Below are positions 26,416-34,928 of a DNA stretch of 64,000 nucleotides, one piece after another. How positions within the stretch are numbered: the stretch's first letter is position 1; every line of letters begins with the position of its first letter. Made by a program: the position numbers and the translations under genes. This DNA comes from Cohnella zeiphila (GTDB lineage: Bacteria > Bacillota > Bacilli > Paenibacillales > Paenibacillaceae). The stretch is taken from contig NZ_JACJVO010000010.1 of assembly GCF_014212055.1 (NCBI RefSeq), forward strand, positions 82,599 to 146,598. The letters run 5' to 3'. Under the pieces are notes generated by a model that was not told where the DNA came from, ran no database searches, and worked only from the letters and a program-made list of their open reading frames with translations.

Positions 26416-27450
26416 ATGCGACAAGGGGATTCCGCGCATATGAGAAAAGCCTGGAAACGCACGCTGCTGGCCTTCGTCGCCTTGGTGATCGTCGCGCTCG
26501 CGGTCGGCGGCTGGAAAATATACGGCACTTATCACGAGCTCGATCAGATGCAAAAGCCGCAAGATCAATCCCTGTTCGGACAATTCACGGAAAAGCCGGA
26601 GGAAAAGCCGCCGGAATGGACCGGTACCGAGCGGGTCAACATTCTGCTGATGGGCGGCGACGCTCGCGGACTGCGCAAAGGCGAAGTGCCCCGCTCGGAC
26701 TCGATGATGGTCGCTTCGTTCGACCCGGTCACCAAGAAAGCGCATCTCTTCTCGATTCTCCGGGACACGTACGTCTCCATTCCCGACCACGGCAAGGAGC
26801 GCATCAATGCGGCGCTTGCGCTCGGCGGCCCGAACCTGGCGATGAAGACGGTCGGCAACTTGCTCGGTCTTGACATTCAGTATTATGTTTACGTCGATTT
26901 TCAAGGGTTCATCAAGCTGGTGGACGCGATCGGCGGCGTCGACTTCTACGTGGAGAAGGATATGCACTACACGGACGCGGCGGACGACCACAAGTACGAT
27001 ATCGATCTGAAAAAAGGCCAGCAGCACCTGGACGGCGAGCACGCGCTGCAGTACGTGCGCTTCCGCCACGACGCGATGAGCGACTTCACGCGGACGGAGC
27101 GGCAGCGCGCCTTCCTCGGCGCCATCGCCGACAAGCTGAAGAGCGGCTGGAACCTGTTCAAGCTGCCGGACATCCTGAACAAGATCAATCCGTATATCGA
27201 GACGAACCTGTCCGTGAACGATATGCTCAAGCTGGCCAGCCTCGGCTACAAGTCGCATGAAGCCGGCTCCGCCCAGGTTCCGCCGATGGATCTGATCTCC
27301 GACGAGCGCGAAGGCGGCGCGGCGGTTCTCGGCGTGAAGGACCTCGACGCGCTGAAAGGCTTCGTGCAGCAGCAGCTCGCCGCGGATACGACGGAAGCGA
27401 CGCCTTCTCCGTCGGCGTCTTCGTCCGCCTCGGCTTCGGCCTCCCCGTAA
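26416..27450 (+). CDS. LytR-CpsA-Psr (LCP) family glycopolymer transferase
   Basis: Membrane-anchored enzyme of 344 residues that attaches wall polymers (teichoic acid type) to peptidoglycan. One N-terminal membrane helix (RTLLAFVALVIVALAVGGWKI) precedes the LCP domain: RVNILLMGGDARG, RSDSMMVASFDP, FSILRDTYVSIPDHGKERINAA, VDAIGGVDF, LDGEHALQYVRFRHD. The Asp and Arg residues that bind the lipid pyrophosphate are present. The C-terminus is a low-complexity Ser/Ala/Pro tail. Translation may begin at 26416 or at the ATG at 26440. A terminator follows. Confidence 0.92.
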   Translation: MRQGDSAHMRKAWKRTLLAFVALVIVALAVGGWKIYGTYHELDQMQKPQDQSLFGQFTEKPEEKPPEWTGTERVNILLMGGDARGLRKGEVPRSDSMMVASFDPVTKKAHLFSILRDTYVSIPDHGKERINAALALGGPNLAMKTVGNLLGLDIQYYVYVDFQGFIKLVDAIGGVDFYVEKDMHYTDAADDHKYDIDLKKGQQHLDGEHALQYVRFRHDAMSDFTRTERQRAFLGAIADKLKSGWNLFKLPDILNKINPYIETNLSVNDMLKLASLGYKSHEAGSAQVPPMDLISDEREGGAAVLGVKDLDALKGFVQQQLAADTTEATPSPSASSSASASASP

Positions 27451-27473
27451 ACCGCCGCCGCGGGCGTCAGATT

Positions 27474-27510
27474 CGAAAGCCGCACTCTCCCGGGAGGGCG
27501 GCTTTCTTTT
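27474..27510 (+). terminator. terminator of the LCP gene
   Basis: GAAAGCCGC and GCGGCTTTC form a 9-bp stem followed by TTTT, 25 bases after the stop. Confidence 0.85.
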
Positions 27511-27539
27511 GTGGAGGCCGCGAGGGCGGACAGGCTGCC

Positions 27540-27700
27540 GCAGGTTATGGGCGGGATGCCGCCGGGAGCGGAGTGCTGCCCATCGGGAGTGGGCGGGTTG
27601 TCGCCGGAAGCGGGAGTGCCGCCGTTTGGAACGGGCAATCTTGCGCCGAAAACGGCAGGCTGCGCCGGGAACGGACAAGGCTGCCGCGATTCGGCCGGCG
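27540..27700. repeat. degenerate ~21-bp tandem repeat, about eight units
   Basis: Consecutive units of 19-21 bases begin GGG or GGC and end GGGAGC, GGAAGC, GGAAC or GAAAAC (for example GGGCGGGTTGTCGCCGGAAG and the following GGGAGTGCCGCCGTTTGGAA). Sequence is much diverged but the phase is kept over about 160 bases. No gene is recognised in the 535-base gap between the LCP gene and gsaB. Confidence 0.4.
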
Positions 27701-27774
27701 GAACGGCGGCGCGGCTTTCGTCGCTTCGCAACGCAGGGCCGGGTTGCCCCGACGGTTCCCCCCGAACGGGCAAA

Positions 27775-27955
27775 CCTGCAAAAGTGCAGGCTTTCGAGCC
27801 GGCACGGGCCATTTTCACCATAATGCCTGCAAAAATGCAGGAATTTCATTCCGGATGCCGCGTTAAGAGGCTGCAGTCCGCCAAAAAACTGCATTTTTGC
27901 AGTTCTCGCTATTCGATGGACGGCTGGCGGAGGAAAAAACTGCATTTTTGCAGGT
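27775..27955. repeat. mirror-symmetric element: four CTGCA/TGCAG palindromes
   Basis: Palindromes CCTGCAAAAGTGCAGG at 27775, CCTGCAAAAATGCAGG at 27826, AACTGCATTTTTGCAGTT at 27887 and ACTGCATTTTTGCAGGT at 27939. The A-run orientation shows the first two face right and the last two face left. Copies are 51 bp apart within each pair and the inner pair is 77 bp apart, centred near 27865. The element ends about 30 bases before gsaB. Confidence 0.85.
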
Positions 27956-27994
27956 TTTGAGCGAGCGATATTACGAAAAGAGGGCGTGAAGAGG

Positions 27995-29311
27995 ATGAAT
28001 CGAGCCGAATCGGCAAAATTGTACGAAGAAGCGCAGCGGCACATCGTCGGAGGGGTGAACAGCCCGTCCCGGTCGTTCAAAGCGGTGGGCGGAGGCGCTC
28101 CCGTGTTCATGAAGCGGGCGAAAGGCGCCTACTTTTGGGATGTTGACGGCAACCGTTACCTCGACTACCTCGCGGCGTTCGGCCCGATCATTACCGGCCA
28201 TGCGCACCCCCGCGTGACGGAAGCGATCGTGGAAGCCGCGCAGAACGGCACGCTGTACGGCACGCCGACCGAGAACGAGATCGAGCTGGCGCGGCAGCTG
28301 AAGGAAGCAGTCCCGTCGCTGGATAAGGTGCGTTTCGTCAACTCGGGCACCGAGGCCGTCATGACGACGATCCGCGTCGCGCGGGCGGCGACGGGCCGCA
28401 CGAAGATCATCAAGTTCGCCGGCTGCTACCACGGTCACTCGGACCTCGTGCTCGTCGCGGCCGGATCCGGCCCGTCGACGCTCGGCATCCCCGACAGCGC
28501 CGGCATCCCCGGCAGCATCGCCGGCGAAGTGATCACGGTGCCGTTCAACGATCTGAACGGCCTCAAGCTGGCGCTCGAGCGCTGGGGGCCGGAGACGGCC
28601 GCCGTGCTGGTCGAGCCGATCGTCGGCAACTTCGGGATGGTCATGCCGAAGCCCGGCTTCCTCGAAGGCGTCTGCCGCATGGCGCGCGAAGCGGGGGCGC
28701 TCGTGATTTACGACGAAGTGATCACGGCGTTCCGCTTCCATTACGGCACGACGCAGACGTATTCGGCGGCTTTTCCGGATCTCGCGGCGATCGAACCGGA
28801 CCTGACCGCGCTCGGCAAGATCATCGGCGGCGGCCTGCCGATCGGCGCCTACGGCGGACGGCGCGAGGTGATGGAGCAGGTCGCGCCGCTGGGGCCCGCC
28901 TATCAGGCCGGCACGATGGCGGGCAATCCCGCTTCCGTCGCCGCGGGCCTGGCCTGCCTCGGCGTGCTGCGCGAGCCCGGCGTCTACCCGCGCATGGAGG
29001 CGCTGACGACGCGGCTCGCGGCCGGCCTGCAGACGGCGGCCGGCCGGAACGGCATCTCGCTCACCGTCAACCGGATCGCCGGCGCGCTCTCGACCCATTT
29101 TTGCGATCACCCGGTTACCGACTACGCCGAAGCCCAGGATACGGACGGAGAGCTGTTCGCCCGATTCTTCCGCGAGATGCTGGAGCGCGGCATCTACCTT
29201 GCACCGTCCAAGTACGAGGCCTGGTTCCTGACGACCGAGCACACGGACGCCGACATCGACGCCACGCTGGAAGCGGCGGAAGCGTCTTTCCGCGCCATCG
29301 CGGCGCGATGA
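27995..29311 (+). CDS. gsaB: glutamate-1-semialdehyde 2,1-aminomutase, GsaB/HemL2 type
   Basis: PLP enzyme converting glutamate-1-semialdehyde to 5-aminolevulinate for haem synthesis, 438 residues. It matches the GsaB paralogue rather than Hem[33 protein letters not shown], and [12 protein letters not shown] where HemL has DEVMTGFR. The PLP lysine is in [20 protein letters not shown] short insertion ([12 protein letters not shown]) precedes it. ATG at 27995 or GTG at 27986 could start translation; the ribosome site AAGAGG is close to both. It stands alone, away from other hem genes, which is usual for gsaB. Confidence 0.9.
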   Translation: MNRAESAKLYEEAQRHIVGGVNSPSRSFKAVGGGAPVFMKRAKGAYFWDVDGNRYLDYLAAFGPIITGHAHPRVTEAIVEAAQNGTLYGTPTENEIELARQLKEAVPSLDKVRFVNSGTEAVMTTIRVARAATGRTKIIKFAGCYHGHSDLVLVAAGSGPSTLGIPDSAGIPGSIAGEVITVPFNDLNGLKLALERWGPETAAVLVEPIVGNFGMVMPKPGFLEGVCRMAREAGALVIYDEVITAFRFHYGTTQTYSAAFPDLAAIEPDLTALGKIIGGGLPIGAYGGRREVMEQVAPLGPAYQAGTMAGNPASVAAGLACLGVLREPGVYPRMEALTTRLAAGLQTAAGRNGISLTVNRIAGALSTHFCDHPVTDYAEAQDTDGELFARFFREMLERGIYLAPSKYEAWFLTTEHTDADIDATLEAAEASFRAIAAR

Positions 29312-29321
29312 ACCTTTGACA

Positions 29322-29352
29322 CATGGCGCCGGGCTCCCGGCGCCATTTCCTA
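29322..29352 (+). terminator. terminator of gsaB
   Basis: ATGGCGCCGGG and CCGGCGCCAT form a 10-bp stem with a CTC loop, followed by TTTCC, about 10 bases after the stop. Confidence 0.65.
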
Positions 29353-29355
29353 TGT

Positions 29356-29563
29356 TCACCGCCGAATCGGGTTTGGAGAGGCACTATGTTGAACGGTGCC
29401 CGTTTTGTTGAATGGCTCATCTGCCATCCACTGTTCCAATACTTCCGGATCCTTAAGCCGCGCCGGGAAGCCGTAACGCTACAGCTCATCGTTGGCAGCT
29501 GTAAGCGGATCGTAGCTGGACGGAGGCTCGGGAAGAGCCGTTTCCGCAACGTCGGTTCCTCTT
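29356..29563 (-). pseudogene. possible remnant of a glutamic (G1-like) endopeptidase N-terminus
   Basis: A minus-strand frame reads PPSSYDPLTAANDEL, an in-frame TAG at 29481-29479, then RYGFPARLKDPEVLEQW and a stop at 29356. The motif D-E-L-x-x-Y-G-F-P-x-R, then P-x-x-L-x-x-W, recalls the region just before the catalytic domain in bacterial G1 glutamic endopeptidases (recalled, not searched). There is no start codon with a ribosome site and no catalytic domain downstream, so if the match is real this is a decayed fragment. Confidence 0.3.
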
Positions 29564-30063
29564 CATAAGCCTGCGGGACCTCTTCAGCGACCTGATGACA
29601 GCGGAAGCTTGGCTCGCCGAATCGCGCCACACGTAAGATAAAGCAAACCGCAAACATGTAACCGCTGCCGCTTCCGGAACGTTCCATCCGAGCTTCTGCT
29701 CTATGAATGCCTTCTCCCATTCCGATTTCTAGGACGATTCAAAGCAGTTAATCAACGGAAAAATCGACGGAACATGCGAGGTTATTGCTTTTCGACACGA
29801 ACTCGGAACAGAATGCGGAGGCGCGGGCTGATTAGTTGCTTTTGGACACTTAGTCGTCGGGCGCGTGATCGCTGCCGGAGCGCTACCGAACCAGCAGCGG
29901 GTCAAAGCGACAGGACTCGCAGCCCGGCAGAGCGGCAGCCTGCCGCTTCTGCCGGATTGCGGCCTTGAGAATAACGGCCTATCGTAACTTACGGCCTGCC
30001 CTGTTGCGGCCTGCCGGCTTGGCCCGAACTGGCAATGAGTCCATTCCCCTTTCCCGGGACCGC
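29564..30063. other. 500-base stretch without an intact gene
   Basis: Plus-strand frame from 29731 reads QLINGKIDGTCEVIAFRHEL with an in-frame TGA near 29824 and then LVAFGHLVVGRVIAAGALP, which has coding-like composition but no start and no recognised family. The stretch is best read as decayed sequence between gsaB and the phosphoesterase. Confidence 0.35.
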
Positions 30064-30768
30064 TCAAATTCCGACTCCCGAGAACGATGCGATACGGTAG
30101 TCGGTGTAGACGCCCGGCTGGGCGGTCGAGCAGGAATAGGACAGGCCGCCGGTCAGGTCGACCAGCGTCAGGCGGCAGCCGTGCTTGGCGCCGGTGTCGA
30201 TGCCGATCCGGTCCGGACCGAACCAGAGCTCGCCGGCCGGCGCTCCCAGCTTGAAGGTCGGCGTATGGCCGAACACGACGGTATACGGAAGCCTTTCCGC
30301 CTGACTCCGGCTCTGACCTTGCCCCTGTCCTTGCCCCTGATCTTGCCCCAGTCCCGCTCCCTGCCCCCAAAATTCCTGGCGAATGCCGATCAGATCGGAC
30401 GCCCGCTGCTGCTCGAGGGGGACGCCCGGCCGGATGCCGGCATGGACGAACAGCCAATCCCCTCCGTCCCGCCAATAGAGCGGCGTCTCCTTCAGGAAAA
30501 CCAAATCCGCCGAGTCCTCCGGCAGCCCATTCCCTTCGGCGGAAAGCTCGAGCAGCCACCGCTCCATGTTGCCGAGCAGCGCCTTCGCCCCTTCCGCCGT
30601 CCATTGCCGCACCGCGCCAAGCGCGTCCCAGGTATCGCGGCCGCGGTCGATAAAATCGCCGAGCAAATACAATCGGTCGGTCCCCGGAATATAATCGGCC
30701 ATGCTCAGGAGCGAGCGCGCTCCCTCCGCATGGCCGTGAATGTCCGAGATCGCTAAGATGCGAGACAT
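30064..30768 (-). CDS. PPP-type metallophosphoesterase
   Basis: Cytoplasmic metal-dependent phosphatase of 234 residues. Motifs: SDIHGHAE, GDFIDRGRDT, LLGNMERW, FVHAGIRP, VFGHTP. These follow the Ser/Thr phosphatase/diadenosine tetraphosphatase pattern (GDxHG, GDxxDRG, GNHE), but the His of GNHE is Met here. Between the FVHAG and FGHTP motifs is a low-complexity insert of repeating Gly-Gln (GLGQDQGQGQGQGQSRSQ) encoded by a hexamer-like repeat. The gene starts 12 bases after the ABC ATPase stop, so it is the last gene of the importer operon. It may dephosphorylate an imported or signalling compound; substrate unknown. Confidence 0.75.
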   Translation of the reverse strand: MSRILAISDIHGHAEGARSLLSMADYIPGTDRLYLLGDFIDRGRDTWDALGAVRQWTAEGAKALLGNMERWLLELSAEGNGLPEDSADLVFLKETPLYWRDGGDWLFVHAGIRPGVPLEQQRASDLIGIRQEFWGQGAGLGQDQGQGQGQGQSRSQAERLPYTVVFGHTPTFKLGAPAGELWFGPDRIGIDTGAKHGCRLTLVDLTGGLSYSCSTAQPGVYTDYRIASFSGVGI

Positions 30769-30780
30769 GATCTCCCCCCT

Positions 30781-31902
30781 TCAACCCGGCAGCGGATAAA
30801 GGAACGTATCGGCGACGGGAACGACGAGATGCCCCGTCGTCCCTGACGCCAGCGGTTCGTGGTGGAACAGGGCAAGCCTGCGTCCGGGCGCGCCCTCCGC
30901 GAGCACTCGCCAGCGGTTCCCTTCGAACGAGCTGTGCACGACCCGGGCGGCGATCCGGTTGAACGGCGAGTTCGCGGACGATTCCGCCGCGGCCGCCACT
31001 TCGTCGGCTTCCGCCCCGATCGCCGTCTCCCAGCTCGCCGCATCCGGCCGGAACAGCGCTTCGGCTTGCTTCATTCGATTGTTCCAAACGACCGGAGAAG
31101 CTCCCCGTACGATCGTGGAGCCGATCTGAAGCGCCGGCACGCCTTCTTCGAACATGGATTCGCCTTCGAGCCGGTTGCCGGCTCCGAGCAGCGAAGCGGC
31201 CGACGGCGTCGCCGGGAGCCGGTAGCAGGCGTGCGGACGGTCGATCTGATCGATCGCCCCATTGCGCATCATGACCAGCCGGTCCGCCATCGCGAACGCT
31301 TCCTCCGGATCGTGGGTCACATGGAACACGGTCGTGCCCAGTCTGCGGAACAGGTAGGACATCTCCGTCCGCATCTCGATGCGCAGCCGCATGTCCAGGT
31401 TGGACAGCGGCTCGTCGAGCAGCAGCAGGTCCGGCTCCGTCGCCAGCGCGCGGGCGATCGCCACCCGCTGCTGCTGTCCGCCGGACAATTGCGCGGGCAA
31501 GCGCTGCGCGAAGCTCTCCAGGTGCAGCATGGCCAGCAGCTCGCTTACCTTTTCCTTGATGTCCGCCGCCGAGTTCTTTTTTCTTTTCAAGCCGTAGGAA
31601 ATGTTGTCGTACACCGTCATATGCGGCCAGAGCGCATAGTCCTGGAAAACCATATTGATACGCCGTTTCTCCGGCGGAACGAAGCGGCTTCCCGACGACA
31701 CGGTCTCGCCGCGCAGCCGGATCTCGCCGCCGTCCGGCTGCTGCAGACCCGCGATGAGCTGCAGCAGCGTCGACTTGCCGCAGCCGGACGGGCCGAGCAC
31801 GCTGATGATTTCGCCCGGGGACACGCTGAAGCCGATGCCGGCCAGCGCCGTCTGCCCGCCGTATTTTTTTTGCAAATCCACGACTTCCAGAATCGGATCC
31901 AT
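30781..31902 (-). CDS. ABC importer ATP-binding protein (Fe3+/2-aminoethylphosphonate type)
   Basis: ATPase of 373 residues. Walker A GPSGCGKST, Q loop VFQDYALWPHMTV, signature LSGGQQQRVA, Walker B LLLLDEPLSNLD, switch His in HVTHDPEEA. The C-terminal 130 residues are a regulatory TOBE-like region. AAGGAG lies 10 bases upstream of the ATG, which is 5 bases from the permease stop. It energises the double-domain permease upstream. The open frame continues far upstream antisense-free within the permease gene, which is not coding in this frame. Confidence 0.9.
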   Translation of the reverse strand: MDPILEVVDLQKKYGGQTALAGIGFSVSPGEIISVLGPSGCGKSTLLQLIAGLQQPDGGEIRLRGETVSSGSRFVPPEKRRINMVFQDYALWPHMTVYDNISYGLKRKKNSAADIKEKVSELLAMLHLESFAQRLPAQLSGGQQQRVAIARALATEPDLLLLDEPLSNLDMRLRIEMRTEMSYLFRRLGTTVFHVTHDPEEAFAMADRLVMMRNGAIDQIDRPHACYRLPATPSAASLLGAGNRLEGESMFEEGVPALQIGSTIVRGASPVVWNNRMKQAEALFRPDAASWETAIGAEADEVAAAAESSANSPFNRIAARVVHSSFEGNRWRVLAEGAPGRRLALFHHEPLASGTTGHLVVPVADTFLYPLPG

Positions 31903-31907
31903 GGGCT

Positions 31908-33593
31908 TCAGACTCCTTGTTTCTTCGGTTTGAGCAGCCGTTCCAGCACGAGGATGATCGCCACGACGATGCCGCCGCCGGTCAAGGTGGCGGCCGACGC
32001 GTAGCCGAGCTTCAAGTCTTCGAACGCCTTGTTGATCACGACCGGAAGGGTCATGAAGTTCGGCGGGAACAGGATCGAAGTAACCGCCAGATCGAAGACG
32101 CTCGATCCGAACGCCGCGAGCGCCGCCGAGACGAGCGCGCCCCTCATCAGCGGCAGCAGAATCGTCCGGATTCTCCGGCCGAAGGATGCGCCCTGCATTT
32201 GCGCGGCGGACAGCAGCCCCTTCGGCACCTTGGCCATCGCCCCGGTCACGACGCGGGTAATAACGGGGATCGCCCCCGCCACGCCGGCCAGCACGAGAAT
32301 GGCGGGCTTGCCGTACAGCAGCAGGCCGATCTTCTCCAGCCAGGCCTGGTTCCAAATAAAGATATAGCCGATACCGAGCACGACGCCCGGAACCGCCAGC
32401 GAGATCAGAGAGATGACATCGACCGTCTGGCGCAGCGCGAACCCGGAGTACGTCAGTACGTACGAGACGAAAAAGCCGACGATCAGCCCGACGCAGGCGG
32501 CGCTGGCGGCGATCTCCAGCGAATGGAGCAGTCCCCCGCCGAGCTGGCCGCCTGGGTCGAACAGTTGGCCGTAAAATTCCCAAGTAAACGAGACGCCCTC
32601 CGTACCGTTCGAACGCGTCAGCGAAGTAAGCACATTCGAGACGAACGGGATTCCCGCAGCCAATAGCAGCAGCAGCGCGTTGCCGGCCGCCAGCAGCCAT
32701 TTTCCGCGGGCGGGCAGACGGGCAGACGAACGGGTCGCGCGGGCCGTCAAAAAATCGAATCGGGACTTGCGCATTACGTAAAATTGCAAGCCCATGGCGA
32801 GCGCGATCAGCAGCACGAGATAAAAGCTCAGTACGCCGGCCATGTCGAAACGGATCGGCGACGTGTACAGCGCCGAATAGATCGAATACGGCAACGTCGG
32901 AAAACGGAACACCGCCGCGATCGAAGCCGGGAGGCCGAAGTCCCCGACCGTATCCATGAAGACGAGCATCGCGCCGGAGCAGTAGGCCGGCAGCAGCAGC
33001 GGAGCCTCGATCGTCCGCCAGACCGTCCACGGACGCCCTCCGTTCAGGCGGCCCGCTTCGCCGAGCCGGTCCACCCGCCACTCCAGCGCCGTATGCACCG
33101 ACAGATAAGCGAACGGAAATTTGCTGAGCGCCATGACGACGATAAGCCCCATGGGCGTAAACACGGCGCCGTGTACCCAATGCCAGCCGAACCATTGGTT
33201 CGCCAGCCCGTTCGCGGCCGCGAACATGACCCAGCCCTGCGCCAGAATGAAGGACGGCGTAATGAGCAGCAGCCAGACGGCCGTGTCGAGCAGCCGTGCG
33301 CCCGGGAACGTCCATCTGGACCGGATCGTCGCCAGCGCGGCTCCGATCGCGGTGCCGAGCACCGTCGTTCCCAGGCCGAGAATCAGCGTGTTTTTGAGCG
33401 ACTGATACCAAAGCGGGCGTTTGAATACATCGAGCAAGAGCGACAGATCGCCCAGCTTCCATTCCCCGAAGAAAACGCCGGGCAGCAGCACCTGGATGAC
33501 GACGGCCGCCAGCGGAAGCAGGATAAGAAGAACAAGGACGGCCAGCACCAGCCAGCCCGTCCTGTTCCCGTTAGCGAAGAGGCGCGATATCAT
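31908..33593 (-). CDS. double-domain ABC importer permease (FbpB/PhnV-like)
   Basis: Membrane protein of 561 residues made of two fused six-helix permease domains, as in Fe3+ and putative 2-aminoethylphosphonate importers. EAA loops appear as EAGRLNGGRPWTVWRTIEAPLL and SAAQMQGASFGRRIRTILLPLM. It partners with the binding lipoprotein just upstream (4-base gap) and the ATPase downstream. The ligand cannot be read from the sequence. Confidence 0.88.
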   Translation of the reverse strand: MISRLFANGNRTGWLVLAVLVLLILLPLAAVVIQVLLPGVFFGEWKLGDLSLLLDVFKRPLWYQSLKNTLILGLGTTVLGTAIGAALATIRSRWTFPGARLLDTAVWLLLITPSFILAQGWVMFAAANGLANQWFGWHWVHGAVFTPMGLIVVMALSKFPFAYLSVHTALEWRVDRLGEAGRLNGGRPWTVWRTIEAPLLLPAYCSGAMLVFMDTVGDFGLPASIAAVFRFPTLPYSIYSALYTSPIRFDMAGVLSFYLVLLIALAMGLQFYVMRKSRFDFLTARATRSSARLPARGKWLLAAGNALLLLLAAGIPFVSNVLTSLTRSNGTEGVSFTWEFYGQLFDPGGQLGGGLLHSLEIAASAACVGLIVGFFVSYVLTYSGFALRQTVDVISLISLAVPGVVLGIGYIFIWNQAWLEKIGLLLYGKPAILVLAGVAGAIPVITRVVTGAMAKVPKGLLSAAQMQGASFGRRIRTILLPLMRGALVSAALAAFGSSVFDLAVTSILFPPNFMTLPVVINKAFEDLKLGYASAATLTGGGIVVAIILVLERLLKPKKQGV

Positions 33594-33597
33594 CGGC

Positions 33598-34758
33598 TTA
33601 CTTCACCGAGTTGTCGGCGAACCACATCTTGATCTCGGCTTCGTTCTTGGAAGCCCAAGGGGCGTCGGCGACGACCAGCTTGGCGTTCGCGTCGCGGTCC
33701 GGCTTCGCCGTTACGCCTTGAATGCTCGGCTCGAAGTAGCTTTCGTCGCCCTTGTCGATGAGAGCTTGCTGCGTCTTCGGGTCGAGGAGGAATTCGACGA
33801 ACGCTTTGGCCGCGTCCGCGTGCTGCGTGTTCTTCTGAATGGCCGCCACCCGCACGGAGCCCGGCGATCCGTCTTCCGGCCATACGATATTGATCGGCGC
33901 GCCGCCGTTCTTGTACGCATACGCGTTGCTCTCCTGCAGCGCGGCCACTTGAATTTCTCCGCCCTTCAGCGCGTCGGTCACGTTCGGATTTTTCGGATAG
34001 ACGTGAACGCCGTTCTTAATCAGGCTGCTGAAATAGTCCTTGCCGGCATCCATGCCGAGCGATTGGAAGAAGTACGCGACGAACGGGTAAGCGGGAGCCG
34101 CAACGGCAGGATCCGCCATCCCGACCATGTTCTTGAACTTCGGATCGGCCAGGTCCTTCCACGTCTTCGGCGCGCTCGCTTCATCGAACTTGCCCGTGTT
34201 GTACACGATGACGCCGGCGGCGTGCGTTCCGGTCGGGTAGTAGCCTTGGCTGGCGGGCACGAATTTCTTCGCGAAGTCGGTCAGCTTGTCCGCTCCCTTC
34301 GGCGCCCATCCGTCGAGCAGCTGGCCCGACTCGTCGAGCCCTTCGATCGAAGGCATCGAGTCCATCCAGACGACGTCCCAATGCGGGTTGCCCTTCTCGG
34401 CTTCGATGCGGGACATGATCTCGGCGCCGTTGCCCGAGACGATGTTCAGCTTGTAGCCGGTCTGCTCCTCGAACATCGGCTTGACGATGTCGTCGAAATC
34501 GTTCAGATACACGGTCAGCGTCTCGCCGTTGCCGTTGGCGGCGGAAGGAGAAGCGCCGGCGTCTGAGGCCGACGGAGAAGCGGAAGCCGACTCGGACGCG
34601 GGAGCCGTGGAAGCGGCCTCCGTGGATGCCGGAGCGGACGAAGCGCCCGCGTTGCCGCCGTTGCTGCCGTTGTCCGAATTGCCGCATGCGGCTGCGACCA
34701 TCGTCAATCCGAGCAGAGTGGCCGCCGTCAGCGCGCGGTTGTTGCGAATTGGATTCAT
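33598..34758 (-). CDS. ABC importer substrate-binding lipoprotein (Fe3+/phosphonate type)
   Basis: Lipoprotein of 386 residues with lipobox VAAAC, a 55-residue Ala/Ser/Pro/Gly linker, and the body ETLTVYLNDFDDIVKPMFEEQTG, WDVVWMDSMPSIEGL, WKDLADPKFKNMVGMADPAV, FVEFLLDPKTQQALIDKGDES. This is the class that binds ferric iron, thiamine or 2-aminoethylphosphonate. Start at 34758 chosen for the signal peptide and GGGGG 9 bases upstream. The gene is divergent from a LysR regulator. Absence of the paired tyrosines of ferric-binding proteins is not established, so iron remains possible. Confidence 0.82.
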   Translation of the reverse strand: MNPIRNNRALTAATLLGLTMVAAACGNSDNGSNGGNAGASSAPASTEAASTAPASESASASPSASDAGASPSAANGNGETLTVYLNDFDDIVKPMFEEQTGYKLNIVSGNGAEIMSRIEAEKGNPHWDVVWMDSMPSIEGLDESGQLLDGWAPKGADKLTDFAKKFVPASQGYYPTGTHAAGVIVYNTGKFDEASAPKTWKDLADPKFKNMVGMADPAVAAPAYPFVAYFFQSLGMDAGKDYFSSLIKNGVHVYPKNPNVTDALKGGEIQVAALQESNAYAYKNGGAPINIVWPEDGSPGSVRVAAIQKNTQHADAAKAFVEFLLDPKTQQALIDKGDESYFEPSIQGVTAKPDRDANAKLVVADAPWASKNEAEIKMWFADNSVK

Positions 34759-34811
34759 CGGTGATATCCCCCTAGCGATCATTTGGTATAGCTTCACTTT
34801 AAAGGGGGATT

Positions 34812-34832
34812 GTCAGCGGAACGTCAGCGGAA
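34812..34832. promoter_or_regulatory. 11-bp-spaced direct repeat in the binding-protein/LysR divergent region
   Basis: GTCAGCGGAA occurs at 34812-34821 and again at 34823-34832, with a partial third copy (AACGGAA) near 34838. Spacing of 11 bp puts the copies on one face of the helix, as in many regulator sites. Confidence 0.5.
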
Positions 34833-34856
34833 TGATAAACGGAAGTTAAACATTGT

Positions 34857-34891
34857 CTATGTATATTGATCATTTCATAGATGTTATCTAT
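34857..34891. promoter_or_regulatory. inverted repeats ahead of the LysR gene
   Basis: ATAGATGTTATCTAT at 34877-34891 is a perfect 6-bp inverted repeat, and CTATG (34857) pairs with CATAG (34876). They lie between the two divergent genes and resemble LysR-type operator halves; binding is inferred. Confidence 0.5.
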
Positions 34892-34928
34892 ATTGAAAAT
34901 GAACAAGCATCCGGGAGGGGGAACAACG

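Noticed and set aside
30781..33462. Single 893-residue protein ending in an ABC ATPase
   Set aside because: The first 520 residues are a shifted reading of the permease gene. The ATPase has its own start at 31902 with a good ribosome site.
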